64,000 bases of DNA from Pseudoduganella albidiflava (GCF_004322755.1 NZ_CP036401.1:2852001-2916000); one strand, 5' to 3'; shown: positions 44,892-54,176, counted from the first letter of the stretch. The notes: generated by a model not told the origin, from the sequence alone. Program-made: numbers and translations.

Positions 44892-46847
44892 ATGCGCATC
44901 GCTGACATGGTGGGCGCGCCCGCGCATGCAGCCTGGAACAGGCTGTCGACAAAAGTGGTCGGGAGCCTGCTGGCTTTCCTGATGGTGGCGCTGACGGTGA
45001 TCGGCGCGACGCTCTACCTTTCCTGGCAGCTCGAAGGCAGCGGCGCGGCGATCAACGTGACCGGCAGCCTGCGCATGCACAGCCTGCGGCTGGAACTGGC
45101 CGTGGCCGGCACGGCCGACCCGGCGCGGCGCGATGCCGCGCGCGCCGATGGCGCGAGCCAGCTCGTGCGCATCGATGCAGTGCTGGAAACATTGCGCGTC
45201 GGCGACCCGCAGCGCCCGCTGTTCCTGCCGCCATCCGCAATCATCCGGCGTGGTTTCGAGCACGTGGCAGGCCGCTGGCACAGTGACCTGCGGCCCGCGG
45301 CGGCGGCGCTGCTGGCGCAACCGGCCATCGCCTCGCCGCAGGCCCGGGCATTCCAGGCGCAGGCCGACAGCTTCGTGCGCGACGTGTCCGGGCTGGTCGA
45401 GGCGATCGAGCGAGACAGCGAGAACCGCACGTTCTGGCTGCGCGGGTCGCAGCTCATGCTGCTGGCGTTCGCCGTCGGCGGGACGGTCTGCATCGTTTAC
45501 CTGCTGTTCAACCTGATCATCGCGCCGGTGGCGTCGCTGGAGGCGGGCATGGCGCGCATGCGCGAACGTGATTTCGCGGTGCGCCTGCCGGTCGACCGGC
45601 GCGACGAATTCGGCCAGCTGGCGTACGGCTTCAACCAGATGGCCGACCGGTTGCAGGGCGTGTACGCCAACCTGGAACAGCTGGTCGATTCGAAGACCGC
45701 CGCGCTGGCCGCGCAGAACCGCGAGCTGGCGCTGCTCTACGACAGTGCCGCGTTCCTGCAGAAGCCGCAGCGCGCCGAAGCCATGTGCGACGGCTTCCTG
45801 CAGCGGCTGACCGACTATTTCGGCGCCGATGGCGGCTCGGTGCGCGTGCTCGATCCGGAGAAGGGCAACCTGCACATGATGGTCCACCGCGGCCTGCCGG
45901 CGCCGCTAGTGGAGGCGGAGCGCTGCATGAAGGTGGGTGAGTGCCTGTGCGGCGAGGCGGTGGAAAAGAAGATCATGGTGGTGCACGACATGCGCCGCAT
46001 CGACCGCGACGTGCAGCTGCAATGCCACCGCGAAGGTTTCGCCACGGTCTCGGTGTTCCACCTGTACGCACAGGGCCAGTACCTGGGCATGTTCAACCTG
46101 CATTTCCGCAGGCACCGCGAACTGGGGTCCGCCGACAAGTCGCTGCTGGAGACGCTGGGCCAGCTGCTGGGCACGGCGATCGAAAACCTGCGGCTGGGTG
46201 CGCGCGAACGCGAGATGGCGATCTCGGAAGAACGCAACCTGGTGGCCCAGGGCCTGCACGACAGCATCGCCCAGGGCCTCAATTTCCTGAACCTGCAAGT
46301 GCAGATGCTGGAAGACTCGGTCCGCCGCCAGCAGTACGGCGACGTGTCCGGCATCGTGCCGCTGCTGCGCGCCGGAGTGCAGGAAAGCTACGAGGACGTG
46401 CGCGAACTGCTGCTCAACTTCCGCACCCGGCTGGCCGAGGAAAGCCTGCTTGCCACACTGCAATCGGCGCTCGGCAAGTTCGAGCGGCAGGCCGGCATCG
46501 CCGCCACGCTGGACGCCGATCCGGATGGCGCGCCATTCCCGCGCGAACACCAGCTGCAGTTGCTGTTCATCGTGCAGGAAGCGCTGTCGAACGTGCGCAA
46601 GCATGCCGGCGCAGGCCATGTCCAGGTGGTGCTGCGCGACCGCGACGATTTCACGCTGGCGATCGCCGACGATGGCGGCGGCTTCGATATGGCCGACCTG
46701 GAGCGCAAGGGCGACAGTCACGTGGGCATCCACATCATGCGCGAGCGCGCGCAGCGCGTCGGCGCCACGCTGGACGTGCGTTCGGCGCCCGGCGCGGGCA
46801 CCACGGTCACGCTGCACCTGCCGCGCGAGCGGCGCCTGGCGGCCTGA
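44892..46847 (+). CDS. narX: Nitrate/nitrite sensor histidine kinase NarX
   Basis: 651 residues from the ATG at 44892; in-frame ATGs at 44775 and about 44808 are alternatives. TM1 ~23-44. A periplasmic four-helix sensor follows, with the P-box 'NVTGSLRMHSLRLELA' (~55-70) that binds nitrate. TM2 ~183-208, then HAMP, then a GAF-like region with 'CMKVGECLCGEAVEKK'. HisKA_3 has the phospho-His in 'VAQGLHDSIAQGLNFL', and the ATPase domain has 'DDGGGF' and 'GIHIMRERA'. The narL gene follows after 26 bp. Confidence 0.93.
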   Translation: MRIADMVGAPAHAAWNRLSTKVVGSLLAFLMVALTVIGATLYLSWQLEGSGAAINVTGSLRMHSLRLELAVAGTADPARRDAARADGASQLVRIDAVLETLRVGDPQRPLFLPPSAIIRRGFEHVAGRWHSDLRPAAAALLAQPAIASPQARAFQAQADSFVRDVSGLVEAIERDSENRTFWLRGSQLMLLAFAVGGTVCIVYLLFNLIIAPVASLEAGMARMRERDFAVRLPVDRRDEFGQLAYGFNQMADRLQGVYANLEQLVDSKTAALAAQNRELALLYDSAAFLQKPQRAEAMCDGFLQRLTDYFGADGGSVRVLDPEKGNLHMMVHRGLPAPLVEAERCMKVGECLCGEAVEKKIMVVHDMRRIDRDVQLQCHREGFATVSVFHLYAQGQYLGMFNLHFRRHRELGSADKSLLETLGQLLGTAIENLRLGAREREMAISEERNLVAQGLHDSIAQGLNFLNLQVQMLEDSVRRQQYGDVSGIVPLLRAGVQESYEDVRELLLNFRTRLAEESLLATLQSALGKFERQAGIAATLDADPDGAPFPREHQLQLLFIVQEALSNVRKHAGAGHVQVVLRDRDDFTLAIADDGGGFDMADLERKGDSHVGIHIMRERAQRVGATLDVRSAPGAGTTVTLHLPRERRLAA

Positions 46848-46873
46848 CTGGCTGACCGTTACAAGGAGAATAC

Positions 46874-47560
46874 ATGCAATACGAGCAAGCGGCCGACCAG
46901 CCGATCAGCGTGCTGCTGGTCGACGACCATACCCTGTTCCGCAGCGGCATCCGCTCGCTGCTGCAGCGGCATCCCGAGTTCGACGTGGTGGGCGAGGCGG
47001 CCGACGGCATCGAGGGCATCAAGCGCGCCAAGCAGCTGAAACCGCAGGTCGTGCTGCTGGACCTGAACATGCCGGGCATGTCCGGCCTGGAGACGCTGCA
47101 GCTGCTGCTGCAGGATTGCCCGGACAGCGCGGTGGTGATGCTGACGGTGTCCGAGGATGCGCTGGACCTGTCGGCAGCGCTGCGGGCCGGCGCGGCCGGC
47201 TACCTGCTGAAGAATATCGATACCGATTACCTGGTGCGTGCGGTGCGCCGCGCGGCGGCCGGCGAAACCGTGGTGGCCGAGGCGATGACGGGCAAGCTGG
47301 TGGCCCAGCTCCAGGCCGGCACGCGCGAGCCCGGACCGGCCTCGGAACTGGACCGGCTGACCCCGCGCGAGCGCGAAATCCTGGAGTTCCTGGCTCGTGG
47401 CGAAAGCAACAAGATGATCGCCCGCGCCCTCGACCTGTCGGAAAGCACGGTCAAGATCCACGTGCAGAACGTGCTGAAGAAGCTGAACCTGTCGAGCCGC
47501 GTGCAGGCCGCCGTGTTCGCGGTCGAACAGCGCCATGCGCACGCCGCGGGCGTGCGCTAG
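46874..47560 (+). CDS. narL: Nitrate/nitrite response regulator NarL
   Basis: 228 residues. Receiver with the acidic pair in 'LLVDDHTLF', phospho-acceptor Asp63 in 'VVLLDLNMPGM', Thr in 'VMLTVSED' and Lys in 'GYLLKN'. LuxR-type HTH: 'LTPREREILEFLARGESNKM' and 'STVKIHVQNVLKKLNL'. The best candidate for reading the CTAGTC boxes at narK, narG and moaA. Confidence 0.94.
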   Translation: MQYEQAADQPISVLLVDDHTLFRSGIRSLLQRHPEFDVVGEAADGIEGIKRAKQLKPQVVLLDLNMPGMSGLETLQLLLQDCPDSAVVMLTVSEDALDLSAALRAGAAGYLLKNIDTDYLVRAVRRAAAGETVVAEAMTGKLVAQLQAGTREPGPASELDRLTPREREILEFLARGESNKMIARALDLSESTVKIHVQNVLKKLNLSSRVQAAVFAVEQRHAHAAGVR

Positions 47561-47592
47561 CGCCTGCCCGGTTCCGGGCCGGGACATCCGTC

Positions 47593-47859
47593 CTACGAGC
47601 AGCATCCGCCGCAGCAGCCGCCCGCAGGGGTCCCGGCCGCCAGGGTGGCGGGCACGCCCTGGGTGCGCAGCGCGGCCTGCAGCCGGCCGGGTGACGTGGC
47701 CTCGCCGTCGTAGTCGATGCTGACCACGCCGGTGGCGGTGGCCAGCCGCACGGCCAGCACGCCGCGGGCATTGCCGAGGGCTGCCGTGATGGCCGAGGCG
47801 ATGGTATCGGTGGTGGTGCTGTCCGGGGCGGTGTGCAGCATCAGTTCGGTGGTTGCCAT
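47593..47859 (-). CDS. Small HMA-like protein with Cys-rich C-terminal tail
   Basis: 88 residues; the start at 47859 follows AAGGAG. The ferredoxin-like pattern resembles a heavy-metal-associated domain ('TIASAITAALGNARGVLAVRL', 'GVVSIDYDGEATSPGRLQAA'), but the usual N-terminal CxxC is absent. Instead the chain ends in GGCCGGCCS, four cysteines that could bind metal. It is divergent from nnrS across a 177-bp region with the 16-mer box. Function not established; metal delivery or sensing is possible. Confidence 0.72.
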   Translation of the reverse strand: MATTELMLHTAPDSTTTDTIASAITAALGNARGVLAVRLATATGVVSIDYDGEATSPGRLQAALRTQGVPATLAAGTPAGGCCGGCCS

Positions 47860-47943
47860 GGGGTTCTCCTTAATTGACAGGCTTCCAGCGTAAGCGGCCC
47901 GGCGCACTGCCGTCCACCGCGGGCTGCGTCGGTTCATGAATAA

Positions 47944-47959
47944 CTTAATCCAGGTTATG
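47944..47959 (+). promoter_or_regulatory. 16-mer box before nnrS
   Basis: CTTAATCCAGGTTATG, identical to 31728-31743 at the nsrR-like gene. A -10-like CACAAT begins 47.5 bp from its centre (47999). It may also serve the divergent HMA-like gene. Confidence 0.55.
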
Positions 47960-48036
47960 TTTTGGCGCGCGCGCGTTGGCCCGCCACCGGCAAGGCCGCA
48001 CAATCGGCACCAACGATCACGCACAAGGAGCATATC

Positions 48037-49257
48037 GTGGCATTGCTGACCATCGAAGAACCGGATGCACCCGCCGCCGCCGGCTGGACCCGCCGGCCCC
48101 TGTGGGCGCTGGGCTTCCGGCCGTTCTACCTGCTGGCCGCGGGGTTTGCCGCGCTGGCCATCCCGGCCTGGCTGGCTGCCTACCATGGCCTGCTGCCACG
48201 CGCCGGCGCGCTGACCCTGCTGTGGCACCTGCACGAGATGGTGTTCGGCATGGCCGTGGCCGTCGTCATCGGCTTCCTGTACACGGCCGGCCGCAACTGG
48301 ACCAACCTGTGGACGCCGCGGCATGGCGCGCTGGCGCTGCTGGCGGCGCTGTGGGTGGCGGGCCGCCTTGCCATGCTCGTCGACGCGGGCGATACGGCCA
48401 GGACCTGGGCGGCACTGGTGGACAGCCTGTTCCTTCCGGTGGCCACGCTGCCGCTGTGGCGCGTGCTGCGCCGCGCCGCCAACCGCCGCAACTATTTCAT
48501 GGTGCTGCTGTTGGTGCTGCTCGCGGTGGCCAACCTGTGCTGGCATGCGGCGGTACTGGGCCTGGCTTCCTGGTCACCGATGCTGCCATTGCAGGCGGCG
48601 CTGTTCATCATCGTGCTGATGGAGGCGGTGATCGGCGTGCGCGTGTTGCCGATGTTTACCCGCAATGGCGCGCCCGGCAGCACGCCGGCGGTGCGCCCCT
48701 GGCTCGATCGTGCCGGACTGGCGTGCACGGTGGCGGCATCGGTGGGCTGGGTTGCCGGGCTGGCCGCGCTGGCACCCGGCGCGATGGCGGCACTGGCCGG
48801 CGCCGCCGGCGTGCTGACGCTGGTGCGCCTGGCGGGATGGCAGCCGCAGCGCACCCTGCGCGTGCCGCTCCTGTGGGTGCTGCACCTGTCCTACGCGTGG
48901 ATCGGCGCCGGCTTCCTGCTGCTGGGCGCCGCCGCGCTGGGCCTGGCTGGCACCAGCGCTGCCTTCCACGCGCTGGCAGTAGGCTCGATGGGCGGGCTGG
49001 TCATCGGCATGATGTGCCGCACGTCGCTGGGCCACACTGGCCGGCCGCTGAAGGCGGGCAGCGCCGAAGTCGTCATGTTCGCGGCGATCCAGCTGGCCGC
49101 ACTGGCCCGCGTGACGGGATCGCTGGACCTGGCGGCGGCCTGGCGCGAGCCGGCACTGGTGGTGGCCGGCATGGCATGGACAGTGGCGTTCGGCCTGTTC
49201 GTGCTGGCGTACCGGCCCAGGTTGTGTGCCGCGCGGCTCGACGGCAAGGAAGGGTAG
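48037..49257 (+). CDS. nnrS: NnrS-family membrane protein
   Basis: 406 residues with about 12 membrane helices. NnrS proteins are heme-copper proteins linked to NO stress and to protecting cells while nitrate is respired. Typical parts: 'LGFRPFYLLAAGFAALAIPA', 'WHLHEMVFGMAVAVVIGFL', 'AVANLCWHAAVLG', 'VIGVRVLPMFTRNGAPG' and 'GSMGGLVIGMMCRTSLGHTG'. The GTG start at 48037 lies six bases after AAGGAG. The box upstream suggests control with nsrR. Confidence 0.9.
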   Translation: MALLTIEEPDAPAAAGWTRRPLWALGFRPFYLLAAGFAALAIPAWLAAYHGLLPRAGALTLLWHLHEMVFGMAVAVVIGFLYTAGRNWTNLWTPRHGALALLAALWVAGRLAMLVDAGDTARTWAALVDSLFLPVATLPLWRVLRRAANRRNYFMVLLLVLLAVANLCWHAAVLGLASWSPMLPLQAALFIIVLMEAVIGVRVLPMFTRNGAPGSTPAVRPWLDRAGLACTVAASVGWVAGLAALAPGAMAALAGAAGVLTLVRLAGWQPQRTLRVPLLWVLHLSYAWIGAGFLLLGAAALGLAGTSAAFHALAVGSMGGLVIGMMCRTSLGHTGRPLKAGSAEVVMFAAIQLAALARVTGSLDLAAAWREPALVVAGMAWTVAFGLFVLAYRPRLCAARLDGKEG

Positions 49258-49341
49258 CGGCCGATACGGGAGCGCAGTCTCGCGGTGCCGGGCTCCGGCA
49301 TTCGCACCGATGCGACACAGAATGGTGGAAATGCCGGCACA

Positions 49342-49375
49342 TGATTGCTCGGAGGCAAAAAATGATGCAATATGG
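49342..49375 (+). promoter_or_regulatory. Promoter of HTH paralogue 1
   Basis: TGATTGCTC, a 17-bp spacer, then CAATATGG. The second paralogue has TGATTGCCT-N17-CAATATGG at 59816-59849. Confidence 0.6.
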
Positions 49376-49491
49376 AAGCTGTTCCGAAGCCCCGAGCACA
49401 ACCATTGTCCAATTGCCTGTCGCAAGTGTGCGACCAAGGCGCGCCGTCCACGACCGACCAGGCACGCCGATGATCCGTTCTGGAGCCCCTG

Positions 49492-49821
49492 ATGAAACCC
49501 GATTCACCGCAAGTGCTGTCCCACGTGATGTCCGAAGAGGAAGCGCTGACCTACAACCCGAACCGCCTGCTCGATGGCCTGATCGACATCATGCACCTGA
49601 AGAACGATGCGGCGCTAGCCCGCGCGCTCGAAGTGGCGCCGCCCGTGATCAGCAAGATCCGGCACCTGAAGCTGCCGGTGGGCGCTTCGCTGCTGATCCG
49701 CATGCATGAGGTGAGCGAGCTGTCGATCCGCGACCTGCGTTACCTGATGGGCGACCGCCGCCGCAAGTTCCGCATCAGCCCGACGCACTTCAAGCCGGGT
49801 GCCGCGCCCGCCGAGCAGTAA
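49492..49821 (+). CDS. Small Cro/CI-like HTH protein, paralogue 1
   Basis: 109 residues. 'LTYNPNRLLDGLIDIMHLKN', then 'DAALARALEVAPPVISKIRH' reads as a helix-turn-helix. 'GASLLIRMHEVSELSIRDLR' and 'YLMGDRRRKFR' follow. The same core recurs in the protein at 60038. No named family recognised; DNA binding is inferred from the HTH pattern. It stands alone after nnrS. The start at 49492 has no strong Shine-Dalgarno sequence, but the paralogue supports the frame. Confidence 0.78.
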   Translation: MKPDSPQVLSHVMSEEEALTYNPNRLLDGLIDIMHLKNDAALARALEVAPPVISKIRHLKLPVGASLLIRMHEVSELSIRDLRYLMGDRRRKFRISPTHFKPGAAPAEQ

Positions 49822-49989
49822 TCCCGACTGCTTTTTTAGCGCGTTTTCCAGCGGCTTTCCCGCCGCGTTGTCGTAATTCGCTGCCGTAACGCATGGCTGG
49901 CGGGCATACTGTGCCCGACCGGCCATGTTCCGTTTGCAGAAACCGCACACGGGCCTGGCACCTGAACGCAAACGAATGGAGAAAACGCG

Positions 49990-50922
49990 ATGACAAAGCC
50001 CGCAAGCCACACCCACTTCATCCACTACCGCATCTGCGATGCGTCCGCGGCGGTGCCGCTGGGCGACGATGAGTTCATCGCGGCGGACGACGAATCGAAC
50101 GTGCTGCACGTCTATCGCTACGATGCCGGCCCGCCGGTGCGCGAATGCGACCTCACTGAGCTGCTCGACACCCCGGACGGCGGCGAGGCCGATATCGAGG
50201 GGGCGGCCGAACTGGCGGGCAAGGTCTGGTGGATCACCTCGCACGGCTGCGACCGGAAGGGCAGGTCCAGCGCGACGCGGCGCCAGCTGTTCGCCACCGA
50301 CCCGCAAGGCAAGCCCGCCGGCAAACCCTACCGGAGGCTGCTGGACGACCTGGTGGAGCATCCGCTGCTGGCCCACCTGGACCTGGAGAAGGCGGCGCGC
50401 AAGGCGCCCAAGGACCCGGGCGGCCTGTGCATCGAGGGCCTGGCGGCCACGCCGGGCGGCGGCCTGCTGGTCGGTTTCCGCAACCCCGTGCCGCATGGGT
50501 ACGCGCTGATCGTGCCGCTGGCTGACCCGGCGCCGCTGCTCGAGGGCGGCCGCGCCACACTGGGGGCGCCGATCATGCTGGACCTGCAGGGCCACGGTAT
50601 CCGCGCCATCGAATGGCTCGACGACGCCTATTACATCGCCGCCGGCCCCCCGGCGGCCGGCGACGACTATGCGCTGTACCGCTGGTCCGGCCGCGCGGGC
50701 GACCAGCCGGTGGAGATCGATGTGCCGGGGCTGGCCGGCCTGCATCCGGAATCGCTGTTCTTCGACGCGCAAGGCACGCTGCACGTGCTGTCCGACGACG
50801 GCAAGGCACAGCCGGGCGGCCGCAAGTGCAAGGACTTGCCGGTGGAAGAGCGCACCTTCCGCCGCCTGTCGGTGCCGCGCGAAGTTTGGGACACTTTCAG
50901 TGACACCTTCCGGGACGCCTGA
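49990..50922 (+). CDS. DUF3616-domain protein
   Basis: 310 residues, with no signal peptide or membrane helix. Reads as a beta-propeller-like DUF3616 protein: 'DDESNVLHVYRYD', 'DIEGAAELAGKVWWITSHGC', 'GLCIEGLAATPGGGLLVGFR' and 'GIRAIEWLDDAYYIAAG' are typical strand repeats. GGAG precedes the ATG at 49990. The activity of the family is not known to me. It appears monocistronic. Confidence 0.8.
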   Translation: MTKPASHTHFIHYRICDASAAVPLGDDEFIAADDESNVLHVYRYDAGPPVRECDLTELLDTPDGGEADIEGAAELAGKVWWITSHGCDRKGRSSATRRQLFATDPQGKPAGKPYRRLLDDLVEHPLLAHLDLEKAARKAPKDPGGLCIEGLAATPGGGLLVGFRNPVPHGYALIVPLADPAPLLEGGRATLGAPIMLDLQGHGIRAIEWLDDAYYIAAGPPAAGDDYALYRWSGRAGDQPVEIDVPGLAGLHPESLFFDAQGTLHVLSDDGKAQPGGRKCKDLPVEERTFRRLSVPREVWDTFSDTFRDA

Positions 50923-51245
50923 TTCCGGCCGCCATGCCTCCCGCCGCCGCCTCGGCGGTGGGGCGGCTGTTGTTTTTTTGTAACGTATTCGGCTCCGCCG
51001 CTTCCCCTCGCGGCCTCGGCCACACCCTGCGCAAGGGCGCATGGACGCTTGTTTCCACGGCTTTTCCCAGCTATCTCGAAACGGCATACCTCTTGTGTAA
51101 AAAGTCATAGTTGGCGGCGCAACCACGCCATGTACCATCGGCCATGGTAACGTTGCCACATACGCTACAGGCGTATATGGCAACGTTACCCGCAACCGGC
51201 TCGATCCGGCCGGCGCATATAACGAACAACAGGAGACCCAAAACA
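50923..51245. other. 323-bp intergenic region before the third TonB receptor
   Basis: The first part is GC-rich with no recognisable gene; a GCCGCC...GGCGGTGGGGCGGC stretch followed by TGTTTTTTT (about 50931-50978) may end the DUF3616 transcript. The second part holds the LacI-type operators described separately. Confidence 0.5.
51145..51190 (+). promoter_or_regulatory. Pair of LacI-family-type operators in a large inverted repeat
   Basis: TGGTAACGTTGCCA (51145-51158) and TGGCAACGTTACC (51178-51190), each with the central ACGT step of LacI/GalR sites. Together they form 20-bp arms: GGTAACGTTGCCACATACGC against its near-perfect complement, with a TACAG centre. They lie 56 bp before the receptor start. 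Confidence 0.75.
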
Positions 51246-54029
51246 ATGCAAAACCATCGCATGCGCAAGACCGTCCTGGCGGCACTGATCGCCGAACTGC
51301 TGGTTCCCATGGCCGCGTTCGCGCAGGATGCCGCCGGCAGCACCAGCGCCACGGCACCGGCGGAAAACGCCGCAACGGTCGTGGTCAGCGGCATCCGCGC
51401 CTCCCTCAGTTCCTCGCTGAACACCAAGCGGATGCAGGATGGCGTGGTCGATGCCGTGTCGGCGGAGGATGCCGGCAAGTTCCCCGACACGAACATCGCC
51501 GAATCGCTGCAGCGCGTGACCGGCGTGCAAATCCAGCGCAACAACGGCGAGGGCCGCTATATCTCGGTGCGCGGCCTGGGGCCGGAGTTCAACAACGTGC
51601 TGGTCAATGGCCGCACGCTGACCAGCGATACGGGCGGCCGCGAATTCTCGTTCGACCTGCTGTCCTCCGACCTGATTTCCAAGGTGCTGGTGTACAAGAC
51701 CTCGCAGCCGTTCCTGCCCGAAGGCGGCATCGGCTCGACGGTGGACGTGCAGACGGCGCGCCCCCTGTCCGGCAAGACCGGGCATTCGTCGGTGATCAAC
51801 GTCTCGCACTCCTACGACGACAACTCCAAGGAACACACGCCGAACCTGGCCGGCATGTATACGTTCGCCAACGAAGCGCGCACCTTCGGCGTGACGGCTT
51901 CGGTGTCGTACACGGACCGTGCCTCCAAGCAGAACAAGGCCGTGACGGACGACTGGCACTACCGCGACGTGACGATCATCAACGGCGACCTGAACTCGCG
52001 CGGCCTGACGATGGCCGACGTGACGACGAGGAAGCTGTACATGCCGCAGAGCTTCGGCTTCCAGGTCGAAGACGAAAGCCGCAAGCGTACGGTCGGCAAC
52101 CTGACCGTGCAGTACAACCCGTCGCGCGACTGGAAGCTGTCGGCCGATGCGCTGTATTCGCGCCTCGACCAGCGCAACAAGGTGATCGCGTTCAGCGACT
52201 GGAACAACCCGGTGCAGGTTGGCGTGCAGTACGACGACAACGACCAGGTGACGTCGTTCCAGCGACCGGGGTCGGATTTCTACGCGAACAACCCGGGCCT
52301 GGTGGGTGAAGGAAGTCCGCTCACCGAAGGCAATTCGAACGACATGATCGTCAAGGGCGGCGACCGGCTGTCGGAAACCAAGGCCTTCGGCCTGAACTCG
52401 AAGTGGCAGCTGTCGCCGGACTGGAAGCTGGAAGGCGATGTCTCCACTTCGCGCACGACGTCGCAATCGCCTGACCAGTGGGTGGTGGCCGGCATGCTGC
52501 CCAGGAATGGCGACGTGCTGACGTTCGGCGCGCGGCCTACCGTGATCTTCGGCGACAACATCGCCGATCCCACCGCGGTGCGGGCCCACGCCGTGTCGAA
52601 CGGCGAAGTGTCCAATTCCGACAAGCTGCACGAAGGGCGCCTGAACCTGTCGTGGAACCGCGAGGAAGGCACGTTCAAGGGCATCGATACGGGCGTGTCG
52701 TATTCGCAGCGCGAAGTGGGGCGCCACGAGTTCGAGGCCGATTCCTGGAATGCGTTCAGCGGCTACCATGTGGCGTTGCCGGCGTCGCTGTTTACGGTCA
52801 CGCCGATGGACGACTTCTTCGGCGGCGGCGGGCAGGTACCGAAGGCCTTCCTGCGCTTCGATCCGAACGAATACATGGCTTACCTGAACCAGCCTTCGCT
52901 GCTGGGCCAGTCGAACGACCCGGCCCTGTACGGCGACAAGACGCGGTACCCGAACGGCCCGATGGGCATCAACTATGACGCGCCGGCGTCGCAGTGGGGT
53001 GTCCGGGAAAAAGTCTCCAGCATCTTCCTCGACACCAAGTGGGAAGGCGAGCGCTGGTCCGCCAACGCCGGCCTGCGCGTGGTGCACGTGAAGTCCCGCT
53101 CGACCGGCTTCTCCCGCGAGCTGATTTCCGCCGTGAAGAGCACCAACGACACGACGTACATCCTGAACTGGGGCCCGCGCGTGGCCAAGAGCGTGGACAA
53201 CAGCTACAACAGCTACCTGCCGTCGGCCAACGTGAAGTTCGACGTGACGAAGGACATGCTGCTGCGCCTGGCCGCGTCGAAGACGGAAACCCGGCCGACA
53301 CTGTCGCAGATGGGTGTCGACAACTGGTACGGCGGGCGCTTCGGCGACGTGCAGACCGGCGGCGGCAATCCCTACCTGAACCCGATGCAGTCGAAGAACC
53401 TCGACCTGTCGTATGAATGGTACCTGTCGAAGACGAACTATGTCAGCGCGGCGGTGTTCTACAAGAAGGTATCGGACTTCCTGGAAACGCGCCTGGTCGA
53501 CATGCGCATCCCGCAATATGACGAGGTGGTGCACGACAGCCGCGTGCGCAACGGGCAGAAGGGCAAGATCAAGGGTGCCGAGATCGCCGGCCAGTTCGCG
53601 TTCGACGAGGCGATCCCGTGGCTGCGCGGCTTCGGCGTGTCGGCCAACTACACGTACGTGGATGCTTCCGCCGAGCGTGACGGCGATGCCGCGGCGCTGG
53701 TGTGCGGCTACCCCGGCCTGTCGAAGCAGTCGTACAACGGTTCGGTGTTCTACGAGAACGGCAGCTTCCAGGCACGGGTCAGCTACAACTGGCGCAACCA
53801 CTTCTCGATCAATTGCGGCGGCGGCAGCGCCCAGCCGCGCAACCGCGCCGCGTATGGCCAGACCGACGCCAGCCTGCGCTACAACATCACCGACACGATC
53901 GCCATCTATGCCGATGCGATCAACCTGTCGAACCAGCAGGCGCATGAATACGCCAGCAACGAAAGCCAGTTCCTGATGCTGGAAGACGTGGGTCGGCGCG
54001 TCAACGTGGGCGTGCGCGTGGCGTTCTGA
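51246..54029 (+). CDS. TonB-dependent receptor, carbohydrate-type
   Basis: 927 residues. The ATG at 51246 follows CAGGAGA; the frame opens earlier (51111) across the operators and is not used. Signal peptide ends at AAFAQ. Plug of the TonB-Xanth-Caul class: 'VVDAVSAEDAGKFPDTNIAE', 'LQRVTGVQIQRNNGEGRYIS' and 'GPEFNNVLVNGRTL'. The barrel ends in a typical 'RRVNVGVRVAF'. No degradative enzyme adjoins it, so its sugar is unknown, but the LacI-type operators argue for sugar control. Confidence 0.92.
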   Translation: MQNHRMRKTVLAALIAELLVPMAAFAQDAAGSTSATAPAENAATVVVSGIRASLSSSLNTKRMQDGVVDAVSAEDAGKFPDTNIAESLQRVTGVQIQRNNGEGRYISVRGLGPEFNNVLVNGRTLTSDTGGREFSFDLLSSDLISKVLVYKTSQPFLPEGGIGSTVDVQTARPLSGKTGHSSVINVSHSYDDNSKEHTPNLAGMYTFANEARTFGVTASVSYTDRASKQNKAVTDDWHYRDVTIINGDLNSRGLTMADVTTRKLYMPQSFGFQVEDESRKRTVGNLTVQYNPSRDWKLSADALYSRLDQRNKVIAFSDWNNPVQVGVQYDDNDQVTSFQRPGSDFYANNPGLVGEGSPLTEGNSNDMIVKGGDRLSETKAFGLNSKWQLSPDWKLEGDVSTSRTTSQSPDQWVVAGMLPRNGDVLTFGARPTVIFGDNIADPTAVRAHAVSNGEVSNSDKLHEGRLNLSWNREEGTFKGIDTGVSYSQREVGRHEFEADSWNAFSGYHVALPASLFTVTPMDDFFGGGGQVPKAFLRFDPNEYMAYLNQPSLLGQSNDPALYGDKTRYPNGPMGINYDAPASQWGVREKVSSIFLDTKWEGERWSANAGLRVVHVKSRSTGFSRELISAVKSTNDTTYILNWGPRVAKSVDNSYNSYLPSANVKFDVTKDMLLRLAASKTETRPTLSQMGVDNWYGGRFGDVQTGGGNPYLNPMQSKNLDLSYEWYLSKTNYVSAAVFYKKVSDFLETRLVDMRIPQYDEVVHDSRVRNGQKGKIKGAEIAGQFAFDEAIPWLRGFGVSANYTYVDASAERDGDAAALVCGYPGLSKQSYNGSVFYENGSFQARVSYNWRNHFSINCGGGSAQPRNRAAYGQTDASLRYNITDTIAIYADAINLSNQQAHEYASNESQFLMLEDVGRRVNVGVRVAF

Positions 54030-54070
54030 TCGCGCTGTGATCGGAGAAGACACCGCGGCCGCGCGGTGTT

Positions 54071-54176
54071 GGTGTCGGACACCGGGTTCGTGGTGTGGGA
54101 CACCGGTTGTTGCCAGGAGTCGGCAGGAAGTCATTGCGGCAAACCGGTGTCGAACGCCCTGGGGGTGTCCGACACC
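54071..54176. repeat. Intergenic hairpin repeat family B, copy 2
   Basis: Starts GGTGTCGGACACC and ends GGTGTCCGACACC like the copy at 22839-22961. Inner units are diverged (GTGGGACACCGG, CCGGTGTCGAAC). It follows the TonB receptor. Confidence 0.78.

Noticed and set aside
49362..49709. A 115-codon ORF with GGAGG before its ATG
   Set aside because: It overlaps the HTH gene in another frame, and the second paralogue has no such ORF at its promoter. The ATG falls on the -10 region.
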